From IMG/VR virus record IMGVR_UViG_3300021960_000053, positions 1-64,000 of that record: DNA of 64,000 nt. The stretch is one strand, 5' to 3'. The position numbers and the translations under genes are program-made. This DNA is from a virus. Each line of letters begins with the position of its first letter. Within the stretch, counting starts at the first letter, position 1. Shown here piece by piece: positions 1 through 6,260 of this stretch. The notes beneath the pieces were generated by a model. That model was not told where the DNA came from. It worked only from the letters and a program-made list of their open reading frames with translations, and ran no database searches.

Positions 1-869
1 AGAGCGAGACCAATGATACCAATAGAACTAACCCAAAGACCCATGACGGGTACAAAAAGCATAAAGAAGTGAAGCCAACGCTTATTACTAAAGGCAATGC
101 CGAATATCTGTGACCAGAAACGGTTAGCAGTAACCATCGAATAGGTTTCTTCTTCTTGAGTTGTATCAAATGCTTTAAAAGTGTTTGCCTGATCACTGTC
201 CTCATACAAAGTATTCTCTACTGTAACACCATGAATGGCAGAAAGCAATGCTCCACCAAGGATACCTGCTACGCCCATCATATGAAAAGGATTCAGGGTC
301 CAGTTGTGGAATCCTTGGAGGAAGAGCAGGAACCTGAAGATTGCTGCGACCCCGAAGGAGGGGGCAAAGAACCAGCTGCTTTGACCGAGGGGATAGATAA
401 GGAAAACGCTAACGAAGACAGCAATAGGACCAGAGAAAGCAATAGCATTGTAAGGACGAATTCCAACGAGACGGGCAATTTCAAACTGCCGAAGCATAAA
501 ACCTATGAGAGCAAAGGCTCCGTGGAGCGCCACAAAAGGCCAGAGTCCCCCAAGTTGGCACCAGCGGACGAAATCTCCCTGAGACTCAGGACCCCAAAGT
601 AGAAGAAGAGAATGACCCATAGCGTCAGCAGGGCTTGACACAGCTGCTGTAAGGAAATTGCAGCCCTCAAGGTAAGAAGACGCAATCCCGTGGGTATACC
701 AGCTTGTAACAAACGCCGTGCCAGTAAGCCAGCCACCAATTGCAAGATAAGCAGTGGGAAAAAGTAGTAATCCAGACCAACCCACAAAGACAAAGCGATC
801 CCTTTTAAGCCAGTCATCGAGGACATCGAACCACCCCCTCTGCGGAATTGTTAGTGTACTTGTTGTCAT
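1..869 (-). CDS. psbD: Photosystem II D2 protein, 3' part beyond the window
   Basis: Reaction-centre protein D2 of photosystem II, the partner of D1 in the thylakoid membrane. Reading the minus strand from the ATG at 869 gives an uninterrupted frame to the window edge (289 of about 351 codons). It contains the D2 hallmarks [15 protein letters not shown] near the N-terminus, [30 protein letters not shown] and [10 protein letters not shown], the last carrying an iron/quinone-binding His. The N-terminus ([13 protein letters not shown]) differs from usual host D2 but the rest is typical. It lies 168 bases downstream of psbA behind a terminator, with an AAGG ribosome site about ten bases before the ATG. 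Phage D2 is believed to sustain host photosynthesis during infection. No frameshift is seen in the visible part. Confidence 0.96.
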   Translation of the reverse strand, partial: MTTSTLTIPQRGWFDVLDDWLKRDRFVFVGWSGLLLFPTAYLAIGGWLTGTAFVTSWYTHGIASSYLEGCNFLTAAVSSPADAMGHSLLLLWGPESQGDFVRWCQLGGLWPFVALHGAFALIGFMLRQFEIARLVGIRPYNAIAFSGPIAVFVSVFLIYPLGQSSWFFAPSFGVAAIFRFLLFLQGFHNWTLNPFHMMGVAGILGGALLSAIHGVTVENTLYEDSDQANTFKAFDTTQEEETYSMVTANRFWSQIFGIAFSNKRWLHFFMLFVPVMGLWVSSIGIIGLA

Positions 870-968
870 TAGTTTTAACCTTTGAATCTTTTAACCAGTA
901 TAACTGAGGGTAAGTATCCATAATTATTTCCCTCAATTTGTATGGAGTATCTGTACTAATCATTGGAG

Positions 969-993
969 AAAAAAAGGGGACCGATCGGCCCCC
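969..993 (-). terminator. Rho-independent terminator after psbA
   Basis: On the minus strand a GC-rich stem (GGGGGCC / GGTCCCC around GATC) is followed directly by seven T residues. It separates psbA from psbD, so psbD probably depends on readthrough or on its own promoter in the short gap. Confidence 0.85.
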
Positions 994-1036
994 TAGTTGT
1001 TTTCTTAATAAACGGTGTTTATTATGAATCCGAGTA

Positions 1037-2119
1037 TCAACCGATAGCAGGTGCTTGGAGTGCCACAGGAGTGGACTCAGCAGCAGCAAGGTCAAGAGGG
1101 AAGTTGTGAGCATTACGCTCGTGCATGACTTCCATACCCAGACCAGCACGATTGAGAACATCTGCCCAAGTGTTGATCACTTTACCCTGACTATCAACGA
1201 TAGACTGGTTGAAGTTGAAACCGTTCAGGTTAAAAGCCATAGTGCTGACACCAAGAGCAGTAAACCAGATACCGACCACTGGCCAAGCAGCAAGGAAGAA
1301 GTGAAGAGAACGAGAATTATTAAAGGAAGCATACTGGAAGATCAGACGACCAAAGTATCCATGAGCAGCAACAATGTTATAGGTCTCTTCTTCTTGACCG
1401 AACTTGTAACCATAGTTCTGAGACTCATTCTCGGTGGTTTCACGAACCAGCGAGGAAGTAACCAGAGAACCGTGCATTGCACTGAACAGAGAACCACCGA
1501 AGACACCAGCAACTCCAAGCATGTGGAAGGGGTGCATCAGAATGTTGTGCTCTGCTTGGAAGACAAGCATGTAGTTGAAAGTACCACTGATACCCAGGGG
1601 CATCGCATCAGAGAAAGAACCTTGACCGAAAGGATAGACCAGGAATACAGCAGAAGCAGCAGCAACAGGAGCACTGTAAGCAACGCAGATCCAAGGACGC
1701 ATACCCAGACGATAGGACAGTTCCCACTCACGACCCATGTAGGCATAGATGCCGATCAGGAAGTGGAAGACAACCAGTTGGAAAGGACCACCATTGTAAA
1801 GCCATTCATCAAGGGATGCGGCTTCCCAAATGGGATAGAAGTGAAGTCCAATTGCGTTAGAAGAGGGGATAACAGCACCAGAGATGATGTTGTTACCATA
1901 CATCAGCGAACCAGCAACGGGTTCACGGATTCCATCGATATCGACGGGAGGTGCCGCGATGAATGCGACGATGAAACAAATGGTAGCGGCAAGGAGGCAA
2001 GGAATCATGAGGACTCCGAACCAACCAACATACAGACGATTGTCAGTGCTGGTGACCCATTCGCAGAATTGTTCCCAAGCAGTATTCGATTGTTGTTTTT
2101 GTGAAAGTGTAGCAGTCAT
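1037..2119 (-). CDS. psbA: Photosystem II D1 protein
   Basis: Full-length D1 (360 residues), the fast-turnover core protein of photosystem II carrying ligands for the Mn cluster, P680 and QB. Diagnostic segments are [31 protein letters not shown] and the C-terminal [13 protein letters not shown], followed by a 15-residue extension that host CtpA would remove. The residue equivalent to D1 position 130 is Glu (E131 here, in [11 protein letters not shown]). Glu at this position marks the high-light form of cyanobacterial D1; Gln marks the low-light form. The gene has its own sigma-70-like promoter and a leader of about 165 bases, and is followed by a terminator. No intron interrupts it. A long plus-strand open frame across it is only a shadow. 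Confidence 0.99.
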   Translation of the reverse strand: MTATLSQKQQSNTAWEQFCEWVTSTDNRLYVGWFGVLMIPCLLAATICFIVAFIAAPPVDIDGIREPVAGSLMYGNNIISGAVIPSSNAIGLHFYPIWEAASLDEWLYNGGPFQLVVFHFLIGIYAYMGREWELSYRLGMRPWICVAYSAPVAAASAVFLVYPFGQGSFSDAMPLGISGTFNYMLVFQAEHNILMHPFHMLGVAGVFGGSLFSAMHGSLVTSSLVRETTENESQNYGYKFGQEEETYNIVAAHGYFGRLIFQYASFNNSRSLHFFLAAWPVVGIWFTALGVSTMAFNLNGFNFNQSIVDSQGKVINTWADVLNRAGLGMEVMHERNAHNFPLDLAAAESTPVALQAPAIG

Positions 2120-2289
2120 TGTTAGTAGACAGATAGTAAGACCATCAGGGAAATGGTGGAGATACTATGCTCCCCGCACCCTTAGCGGGGATATGAGAGA
2201 CGGATTTGTGACCCAGCCTAGTCTCGGTCAAGCGGCAGGGAAGTAATGTTGCGAATCCTTAAAGGTCCGTTACATTTGTTTACTTATTT
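2120..2289 (-). promoter_or_regulatory. psbA 5' leader with hairpin
   Basis: About 165 bases of untranslated leader lie between the promoter and the psbA ATG. It contains a stable hairpin (CCCCGC TAAGGGT GCGGGG) at about 2173-2191. I see no credible gene in it. A long structured leader suggests control of psbA translation or mRNA stability; that function is inferred. Confidence 0.55.
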
Positions 2290-2319
2290 ATTGTAGCATC
2301 CAGGTTAGAGACCTGTCAA
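2290..2319 (-). promoter_or_regulatory. Sigma-70-type promoter for psbA
   Basis: The minus strand reads TTGACA (2319-2314), 18 bases, TACAAT (2295-2290). It overlaps the end of the halogenase gene and points at psbA. An AATAAATA element overlapping the -10 resembles a T4 late promoter but is not exact. Confidence 0.75.
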
Positions 2320-3417
2320 GGGATGTACATTGTCAATCCAGTTACGGAAATAGGTGGTGTACCAATGACCATAAGTAGGTGTATCGTCATTGATCAGTTC
2401 AAGTCTTGACTTAGACTTTGCATCAGTGATGAAATCGAAGAACCGCTGATCATAAGAATGAGAGCGACTCATCTCCTCCGCTGCTGACCAGAACATTGTA
2501 GCATACTTAGACCCGTTAGCGTAATGCCAGAGGATGAAATTCTGTACCTCTTCGACATCTGTCACAAGCTCTTGGAGGATCGACCTCTTTGATCTTCCAT
2601 CAAAGATCCATTGGCAAACTAAAGAAGTCCAACGATAGTATGTTTCAACCGAACTCGCTTCTAATGGTTCGATAAACAACAACCTATTACCATTCAAGAT
2701 AACCTTATCATTTTGAATTGGTTTCCTGGCAAGATAGTTATTGAAATGCAAAGTATCGGTCGGAGTAACACCAAACATTTTTTGTATGTTTACTTTTGCT
2801 TCTTCATTGGAAGTGTATTTGTTGTTGTACAAATATCCATACGAAGTAAATCCTTTGTTGGGTATGCCGAAGCACCACCCGTCTGGAGTAGCAATACAAC
2901 GAGTCCAGTGCTGATCAGGATCTCTGTAACTGTCCCGACCTAAGACAACACTGTTCAAAGGATTCTTAAGGATGTTGTAATAAGAAAAATCTTTAGGAGT
3001 TCCTCTACAGTCAAAGACATAATCGCAATCCAATTCATTGCAATCATCAACATGTCTTTCTATAAATTTACATACCTTCTTTGCAATCATACACTCTCTC
3101 AGTTTGTCTGGAGAGTAGTGTATTGCCATGTAATCCATGGGAAATGGGTTGAAGAACTTATCTTTCTTCTTTCCCCATCCCTCATACAAAATTCCTGATT
3201 TAAATGTGGCGTCGATCTCATTGTTATACCAATCGACACCAAGAATCTCATGAATAAGACCGACAAAGTTTACTAAAGATCCCTGTCCTACTTTCTCAAT
3301 AGGAATCTTAGGATCGTAATAAACTTCAATCTCTACATCTTGACCGTAAGTTTCTCTAATCAAAAATAGGGCAACGACTAAACCGCCGTTGCCCCCACCA
3401 ACAACACCAATTTTCAT
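2305..3417 (-). CDS. prnA: Flavin-dependent tryptophan-halogenase-like protein
   Basis: 370-residue member of the tryptophan halogenase (PrnA-type) flavoprotein family, which uses FADH2, oxygen and halide to halogenate an aromatic substrate. An N-terminal Rossmann motif (VVGGGNGGLVVAL, residues about 5-17) binds FAD. DGWCFGIP near residue 190 stands where the family has its GWxWxIP motif, and RLLFIEPLEASSVE is another conserved block. It is shorter than the roughly 500-540 residues of antibiotic-pathway halogenases, so the substrate pocket may differ. It overlaps the preceding 54-residue gene by four bases (ATGA) and its end carries the psbA promoter. The substrate is unknown; a flavin reductase would have to come from the host. 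Confidence 0.85.
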   Translation of the reverse strand: MKIGVVGGGNGGLVVALFLIRETYGQDVEIEVYYDPKIPIEKVGQGSLVNFVGLIHEILGVDWYNNEIDATFKSGILYEGWGKKKDKFFNPFPMDYMAIHYSPDKLRECMIAKKVCKFIERHVDDCNELDCDYVFDCRGTPKDFSYYNILKNPLNSVVLGRDSYRDPDQHWTRCIATPDGWCFGIPNKGFTSYGYLYNNKYTSNEEAKVNIQKMFGVTPTDTLHFNNYLARKPIQNDKVILNGNRLLFIEPLEASSVETYYRWTSLVCQWIFDGRSKRSILQELVTDVEEVQNFILWHYANGSKYATMFWSAAEEMSRSHSYDQRFFDFITDAKSKSRLELINDDTPTYGHWYTTYFRNWIDNVHPLTGL

Positions 3418-3578
3418 TGAGAATACTCTTTTAACACATCAAGAACTTTGTTCAAAGCATCATGAGCTCCATCATGCCAGTCACCATTCTTAGCGTAATG
3501 CTGTCCATTATAGAGTTCATTCTTTAATCTGTAAACTCTATACAAGAGATCATTCTTTGTCACGATACTTCTAGGCAT
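3414..3578 (-). CDS. Small conserved phage protein, 54 residues
   Basis: A short frame starts MPRSIVTKNDLLYRVYRL and ends VLDVLKEYSQ, with its stop overlapping the halogenase ATG (ATGA). It is charged and helix-prone with no membrane segment. I do not recognise a function. Start/stop coupling to the next gene and the lack of any competing frame support it. Confidence 0.7.
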   Translation of the reverse strand: MPRSIVTKNDLLYRVYRLKNELYNGQHYAKNGDWHDGAHDALNKVLDVLKEYSQ

Positions 3579-3580
3579 AA

Positions 3581-3808
3581 TTAAGGAAGGGGGAGAGCAG
3601 GACCAGTTACTTTAGGCATCTCTGGCATAGCACCACTGATCATGCCAGGGAGTGCTTCTGTTACTGATGCTGTGACTTGCTCGATTGCTTGCTTCTTTGC
3701 TGCTTCAATCATAGCATCCTTATTGAGGAGCACATATGCGCTACCACCAATGAGGGCAGCAGAAGTAAGACCAGAAAGCAGTGCAATAACATTGATTAGT
3801 TTTTGCAT
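3581..3808 (-). CDS. Single-pass membrane protein of cyanophages
   Basis: About 75 residues starting MQKLINVIALLSGLTSAA, with one hydrophobic helix (INVIALLSGLTSAALIGGSA) then an amphipathic stretch (DAMIEAAKKQAIEQVTASV) and a Pro-rich end (GPALPLP). The frame can be read back to 3847, but that would place the start inside a terminator-like hairpin. I therefore prefer the adjacent ATGs at 3811 or 3808. Similar short proteins with this layout recur in cyanomyoviruses; function unknown. The next gene starts three bases after its stop. Confidence 0.75.
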   Translation of the reverse strand: MQKLINVIALLSGLTSAALIGGSAYVLLNKDAMIEAAKKQAIEQVTASVTEALPGMISGAMPEMPKVTGPALPLP

Positions 3809-3822
3809 CATGCTATTAGAAA

Positions 3823-3845
3823 GGGACACCTTATATAGGTGTCCC
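3823..3845 (-). terminator. Terminator-like hairpin after the peroxiredoxin gene
   Basis: A perfect inverted repeat GGGACACCT / AGGTGTCCC with a five-base ATATA loop, followed by TTTCT on the minus strand. The T-run is weak, so it may be a partial terminator or an mRNA-stabilising hairpin. Confidence 0.55.
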
Positions 3846-3850
3846 AAATA

Positions 3851-4399
3851 TTACTCTTCGTCTTCTTCTTCGAGACCCAAATGTTCTTTGATCCTCTTAT
3901 AAACATTCAGAGGAGTTGATTCTTCATAAGGATCTCCCACATAATTGTGTGATAGACCTTCTTCATCGAACATCAGTTCAATCTCACCGTCAACAACATA
4001 AGCAGCATAACGCCAAGAACGATTACCGAATCCGATGTTAGTTTTCTTAACGAGCATGCCAATGCCATCGGCAAGTTCAGCATTCCCGTCAGGAATCATT
4101 TCAACTTTAGTAATCTCAAGAGACTTTGCCCATGCTTCCATCACATAGTCGTCGTTAACACTGGTGCAATAGATTGCATCAATACCAAGATCCTTGACGA
4201 ACTTATCGTAGAGATCTTCATATGCGGGAAGCATTTCGTTGGTGCAGGTAGGAGTAAATGCACCAGGAAGTCCGAACAGAATTACTTTCTTTCCAGCAAA
4301 GTAATCTGCAGTATCAACGATTTGATACTTCTCCATCTCACCATTCTCATCAGGAACAGGAGATCCTTGAAGGTGGAATCTTGCGTGGGGAATTCTCAT
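3851..4399 (-). CDS. Peroxiredoxin (Prx5-like, type II)
   Basis: 182-residue AhpC/TSA-superfamily thiol peroxidase expected to reduce hydrogen peroxide and alkyl peroxides. The peroxidatic Cys sits in PGAFTPTCTNEML (about residue 52), the signature of the Prx5 subgroup. The thioredoxin-fold core continues through SVNDDYVMEAWAK and the C-terminus is strongly acidic. It starts two bases after an hli stop (TGATATG). Within this photosynthesis-associated operon it probably protects photosystems or phage products from reactive oxygen, although that role is inferred from context. Confidence 0.9.
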   Translation of the reverse strand: MRIPHARFHLQGSPVPDENGEMEKYQIVDTADYFAGKKVILFGLPGAFTPTCTNEMLPAYEDLYDKFVKDLGIDAIYCTSVNDDYVMEAWAKSLEITKVEMIPDGNAELADGIGMLVKKTNIGFGNRSWRYAAYVVDGEIELMFDEEGLSHNYVGDPYEESTPLNVYKRIKEHLGLEEEDEE

Positions 4400-4400
4400 A

Positions 4401-4520
4401 TCACCAAATGCCAGGAATCAGTTGACCAGTTGTAATGTAAGCACCGACACCAGCAACGAAACCAATCATTGCCAGGCGAGCATTGAGGATCTCTGCCTCA
4501 GGAGTAAAGAGTTTTTTCAT
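4401..4520 (-). CDS. hli: High-light-inducible protein, short form
   Basis: 39-residue single-helix chlorophyll-binding protein beginning MKKLFTPEAEILNARLAMI and ending TGQLIPGIW. It keeps the core ExxNxRxAMxGF chlorophyll-binding motif and the terminal TGQxIPG of Hli/Scp proteins. It overlaps the 50-residue gene upstream by 23 bases and is followed two bases later by the peroxiredoxin. Hli proteins quench excess excitation or stabilise photosystem assembly in the thylakoid. Confidence 0.93.
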   Translation of the reverse strand: MKKLFTPEAEILNARLAMIGFVAGVGAYITTGQLIPGIW

Positions 4521-4650
4521 AGTGCTTGTGGAGTTTAGGAACAAGATATGGACGGGAGAAAACTTGTTTAAGGGACATAGTTTTCAATTCTTCTTTTTGT
4601 TCTGGGGATAGAGAACCCCAACGAAGACGAGCCAGAATATTCTTAAGCAT
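4498..4650 (-). CDS. Small basic protein, 50 residues
   Basis: The frame reads [19 protein letters not shown] at the start and ends HKHYEKTLYS. It overlaps the genes on both sides (8 and 23 bases), as expected for a translationally coupled operon. It is Lys/Arg-rich with no motif I know. It is inferred to be real from its position and clean frame between hli and the 81-residue gene. Confidence 0.6.
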   Translation of the reverse strand: MLKNILARLRWGSLSPEQKEELKTMSLKQVFSRPYLVPKLHKHYEKTLYS

Positions 4651-4888
4651 TATATGGATGTTTTTGTTTCAGATTAGGATCAGGAATACTGTCTACTTTT
4701 TCTCTGGCAGGTTTGATGACAATGAACTTATCATTCTTGAGAGTGCCAGCAATCTGAACCTGAAGTTGATCTTCAGAAGACCATGCACCAGAATCAACTA
4801 ATTTTTCTAAAGCGATTGCTAGTTGTCCAAGCATGTCAGCGGTAACGCTATTGACTGGGACAGAAGCAGATGGAGCGAATGACTTCAC
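4643..4888 (-). CDS. Conserved hypothetical protein, 81 residues
   Basis: Starts [19 protein letters not shown], followed by a helix ([17 protein letters not shown]) and a beta-rich C-terminal half ([20 protein letters not shown]). No domain recognised. Its start overlaps the ferredoxin stop by four bases (ATGA), so it is cotranscribed with petF and hli. Its position inside the photosynthesis-redox operon is the only clue to its role. Confidence 0.75.
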   Translation of the reverse strand: MKSFAPSASVPVNSVTADMLGQLAIALEKLVDSGAWSSEDQLQVQIAGTLKNDKFIVIKPAREKVDSIPDPNLKQKHPYNA

Positions 4889-5178
4889 AGGTTTTCTTCC
4901 TGCTCAGTAAGAATCACACAGTCGCTGGTGGGATATGCCACACAGGTAAGCACCCAACCTTCAGCGATTTGATCATCGTCAAGGAAGGATTGCTCTTCGT
5001 TATCTACGGTGCCAGAGATGAGTTTCCCTGCACAAGCACTACAAGCGCCTGCTTTGCACGACGAAGGGAGGTCAACGCCTGCCTCTTCTGCTGCTTCAAG
5101 AATGTACTGATCTTCAGGACATTCGATTTTAGTCTCAGTTCCATCAGGAGATTGGAGAGTAACGCTGTAAATGGTCAT
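4885..5178 (-). CDS. petF: Plant-type [2Fe-2S] ferredoxin
   Basis: 97-residue soluble electron carrier. The cluster ligands are CKAGACSAC plus a downstream Cys in VLTCVAYP, the canonical C-x4-C-x2-C-xn-C plant-type pattern. The ATG at 5178 is preferred over an upstream in-frame ATG at 5193 because it gives the family N-terminus (MTIYSVTL) and a TGATG overlap with the small gene upstream. A plausible client within this window is the phage bilin reductase PebS (51.6-52.3 kb), which is ferredoxin-dependent. Confidence 0.96.
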   Translation of the reverse strand: MTIYSVTLQSPDGTETKIECPEDQYILEAAEEAGVDLPSSCKAGACSACAGKLISGTVDNEEQSFLDDDQIAEGWVLTCVAYPTSDCVILTEQEENL

Positions 5179-5276
5179 CAGTAAGTGTCGCAAACTTTTT
5201 CAACGGATGCTGCCAGGAGAACGAACCAGGCAACAGATACCATTGTAAAGAAAACTGAAGTCATTGTCAAATCCAT
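5178..5276 (-). CDS. Tiny membrane peptide between hli and petF
   Basis: A 32-residue frame (28 if the second ATG at 5264 is used) made almost wholly of one hydrophobic helix ([18 protein letters not shown]) and ending VEKVCDTY. Its ATG follows the hli stop by two bases and its TGA overlaps the ferredoxin ATG, so it is embedded in a coupled operon. A consensus promoter overlaps its first codons. It resembles the very small single-helix subunits of photosystems in size, but no match can be claimed. Confidence 0.6.
   Translation of the reverse strand: MDLTMTSVFFTMVSVAWFVLLAASVEKVCDTY
5242..5270 (-). promoter_or_regulatory. Internal sigma-70 promoter ahead of petF
   Basis: Minus strand TTGACA (5270-5265), 17 bases, TACAAT (5247-5242). 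It lies inside the tiny membrane-peptide gene, and transcripts would start just upstream of petF. The sequence is near consensus; coding overlap means chance cannot be excluded. Confidence 0.55.
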
Positions 5277-5278
5277 TG

Positions 5279-5482
5279 TCAGAAAATGCCAAAAAAGAGT
5301 TTACCAGTAGCGAGGTAAGATACAGCACCAAAGATGATGCCCATCATTGCCCAACGACCATTATACATCTCCGTGGTCTGCATAGGGGTCAGCAGTCCCT
5401 TACGGTTGTACTCTTGATAAACCATCTCGGGCTCCTTTGCCCACATATTCATCTGTCCGTTTTCATTAGTAGTTACGGTCAT
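5279..5482 (-). CDS. hli: High-light-inducible protein, long form
   Basis: 67-residue Hli with a hydrophilic N-terminal extension and the conserved transmembrane chlorophyll-binding helix EMYNGRWAMMGIIFGAVSY followed by TGKLFFGIF. The start at 5482 (MTVTTNENGQ) is chosen because the longer frame would begin upstream of the promoter-proximal region. It is the first gene after a perfect consensus promoter, so it is probably expressed early together with petF and peroxiredoxin. Confidence 0.94.
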   Translation of the reverse strand: MTVTTNENGQMNMWAKEPEMVYQEYNRKGLLTPMQTTEMYNGRWAMMGIIFGAVSYLATGKLFFGIF

Positions 5483-5506
5483 GATCTGTTTGTAAAGATT
5501 TACAAC

Positions 5507-5535
5507 ATTATATAGCAAAAAGAAAGGGGTGTCAA
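5507..5535 (-). promoter_or_regulatory. Perfect consensus sigma-70 promoter for hli-petF
   Basis: Minus strand TTGACA (5535-5530), exactly 17 bases, TATAAT (5512-5507). Both hexamers match consensus. The -35 element sits in the loop and 3' arm of the upstream terminator hairpin, so termination and re-initiation are fused in about 40 bases. Confidence 0.85.
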
Positions 5536-5544
5536 GCACCCCTT
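5517..5544 (-). terminator. Terminator overlapping the hli promoter
   Basis: Minus strand AAGGGGTG / CACCCCTT stem with a CTTGA loop, then TCTTTTT. It ends the transcript of the upstream secreted-peptide and beta-barrel genes and overlaps the -35 of the next promoter. Confidence 0.85.
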
Positions 5545-5577
5545 GTTATTGTATCCTGACAGACTAAGTATTAATAC

Positions 5578-5718
5578 TTAGCGTTTATAGTTTGGATTTT
5601 TTCTAAGAAAATTTCTGACATAAGAGTCAGAATCTATATCCATTTTGTAGTGGGCATGAAGGTGTACTCCTTCTATCACTACAAATGTTGTTAATAGAAA
5701 GAGTACAGCCCACTTCAT
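5578..5718 (-). CDS. Small exported or membrane-anchored peptide, 46 residues
   Basis: The frame begins MKWAVLFLLTTFVVIEG, a short basic start followed by a hydrophobic signal or anchor helix, and ends FLRKNPNYKR. It starts four bases after the stop of the beta-barrel-like protein, suggesting joint expression and joint targeting to the envelope. Its stop codon lies in an 18-base perfect palindrome. Function unknown. Confidence 0.65.
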   Translation of the reverse strand: MKWAVLFLLTTFVVIEGVHLHAHYKMDIDSDSYVRNFLRKNPNYKR

Positions 5719-5721
5719 TTA

Positions 5722-6093
5722 TCAGAAGGTGAACTTCAGACCAGCCTTAGTGCCGTAGGAACGATCAACACCAGCAACGCCGCTGCCCAGGAAGGAAACT
5801 TCGCCGTAAGCAGACAGTTGCTCGGTCAGACCAGCGGAAAGACCAGCCTTACCAGAGGGAACGGTGTCAGAAGCACCGCCGTCAGGAGCAACGATGGTAG
5901 CACCAGCTTGGACATACCAACCAGCGGATTCGCCCAGAGCGCCTTCGTAGCCAACATGGGTGTCAATGTTGGTGCCAGAGTAGTTGGAACCAGTGAAACC
6001 AGAGTTGGCTTCGACATTCACATAAGGACCTGCCATAGCAGCGCCAGCGAAAAGGGGAGCAGCAGCCAGAGCTGCGATAGTGGACTTAAGCAT
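5722..6093 (-). CDS. Small outer-membrane-like beta-barrel protein with signal peptide
   Basis: 123 residues with a Sec signal peptide (MLKSTIAALAAAPLFAGAAM, cleavage likely after AMA). The mature part consists of alternating hydrophobic/polar strands (YVNVEANSGF, GYEGALGESAGWYVQAGATI, AGLKFTF) and ends in aromatic Phe, typical of outer-membrane barrels. Short proteins of this type occur in many cyanophages. It might alter the host outer membrane, for example to exclude further phages, but that is inference. An extended -10 promoter and a T4 late promoter both lie upstream. Confidence 0.8.
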   Translation of the reverse strand: MLKSTIAALAAAPLFAGAAMAGPYVNVEANSGFTGSNYSGTNIDTHVGYEGALGESAGWYVQAGATIVAPDGGASDTVPSGKAGLSAGLTEQLSAYGEVSFLGSGVAGVDRSYGTKAGLKFTF

Positions 6094-6177
6094 TTGAAAA
6101 AACCTCGTTAAAATTTACTTGCGGAGTGATTACCCGCAGATGATGGATCGGATTCGACTTCCCGATCGCATTTAAAG

Positions 6178-6183
6178 ATTATA
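6178..6183 (-). promoter_or_regulatory. Extended -10 promoter element ahead of the beta-barrel gene
   Basis: Minus strand TGCTATAAT with no good -35. The TGn extension can replace a -35. It would give a leader of about 80 bases containing a TGCGG/CCGCA hairpin and a GAGG ribosome site before the ATG at 6093. Confidence 0.5.
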
Positions 6184-6224
6184 GCACAGAATGGAGCGCG
6201 AGTAGTTGAGGCGGTCATTCCATG

Positions 6225-6244
6225 AACTGTCACATGTGACAGTT
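6225..6244. repeat. 20-base perfect palindrome next to a late promoter
   Basis: AACTGTCACATGTGACAGTT is fully self-complementary and sits five bases downstream of a TATAAATA element, where transcription would start. It could be a 5' mRNA hairpin or a protein-binding operator. Confidence 0.7.
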
Positions 6245-6248
6245 GTAA

Positions 6249-6256
6249 TATTTATA
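6249..6256 (-). promoter_or_regulatory. T4-type late promoter
   Basis: TATAAATA on the minus strand, the exact element recognised by gp55-loaded RNA polymerase in T4. It lies just after the GT25 gene and drives the beta-barrel-like gene. Confidence 0.7.
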
Positions 6257-6260
6257 CATA

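Noticed and set aside
156-602. Plus-strand 148-codon frame at the left end
   Set aside because: It lies wholly antisense to psbD, whose frame is intact and clearly homologous.
814-963. 49-codon minus-strand frame between psbA and psbD (MISTDTPYKLREIIMDTY...)
   Set aside because: It overlaps the psbD start by 56 bases in another frame and has no clear ribosome site. Composition is plausible, but psbD already explains the region.
1055-2104. Long plus-strand frame of 349 codons across psbA
   Set aside because: It is the complement of a conserved psbA gene, has no ribosome site or promoter and encodes low-quality sequence; a typical antisense shadow of a codon-biased gene.
1037-2119. Group I intron in psbA, as known in some cyanophages
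   Set aside because: D1 reads through without interruption for 360 codons.
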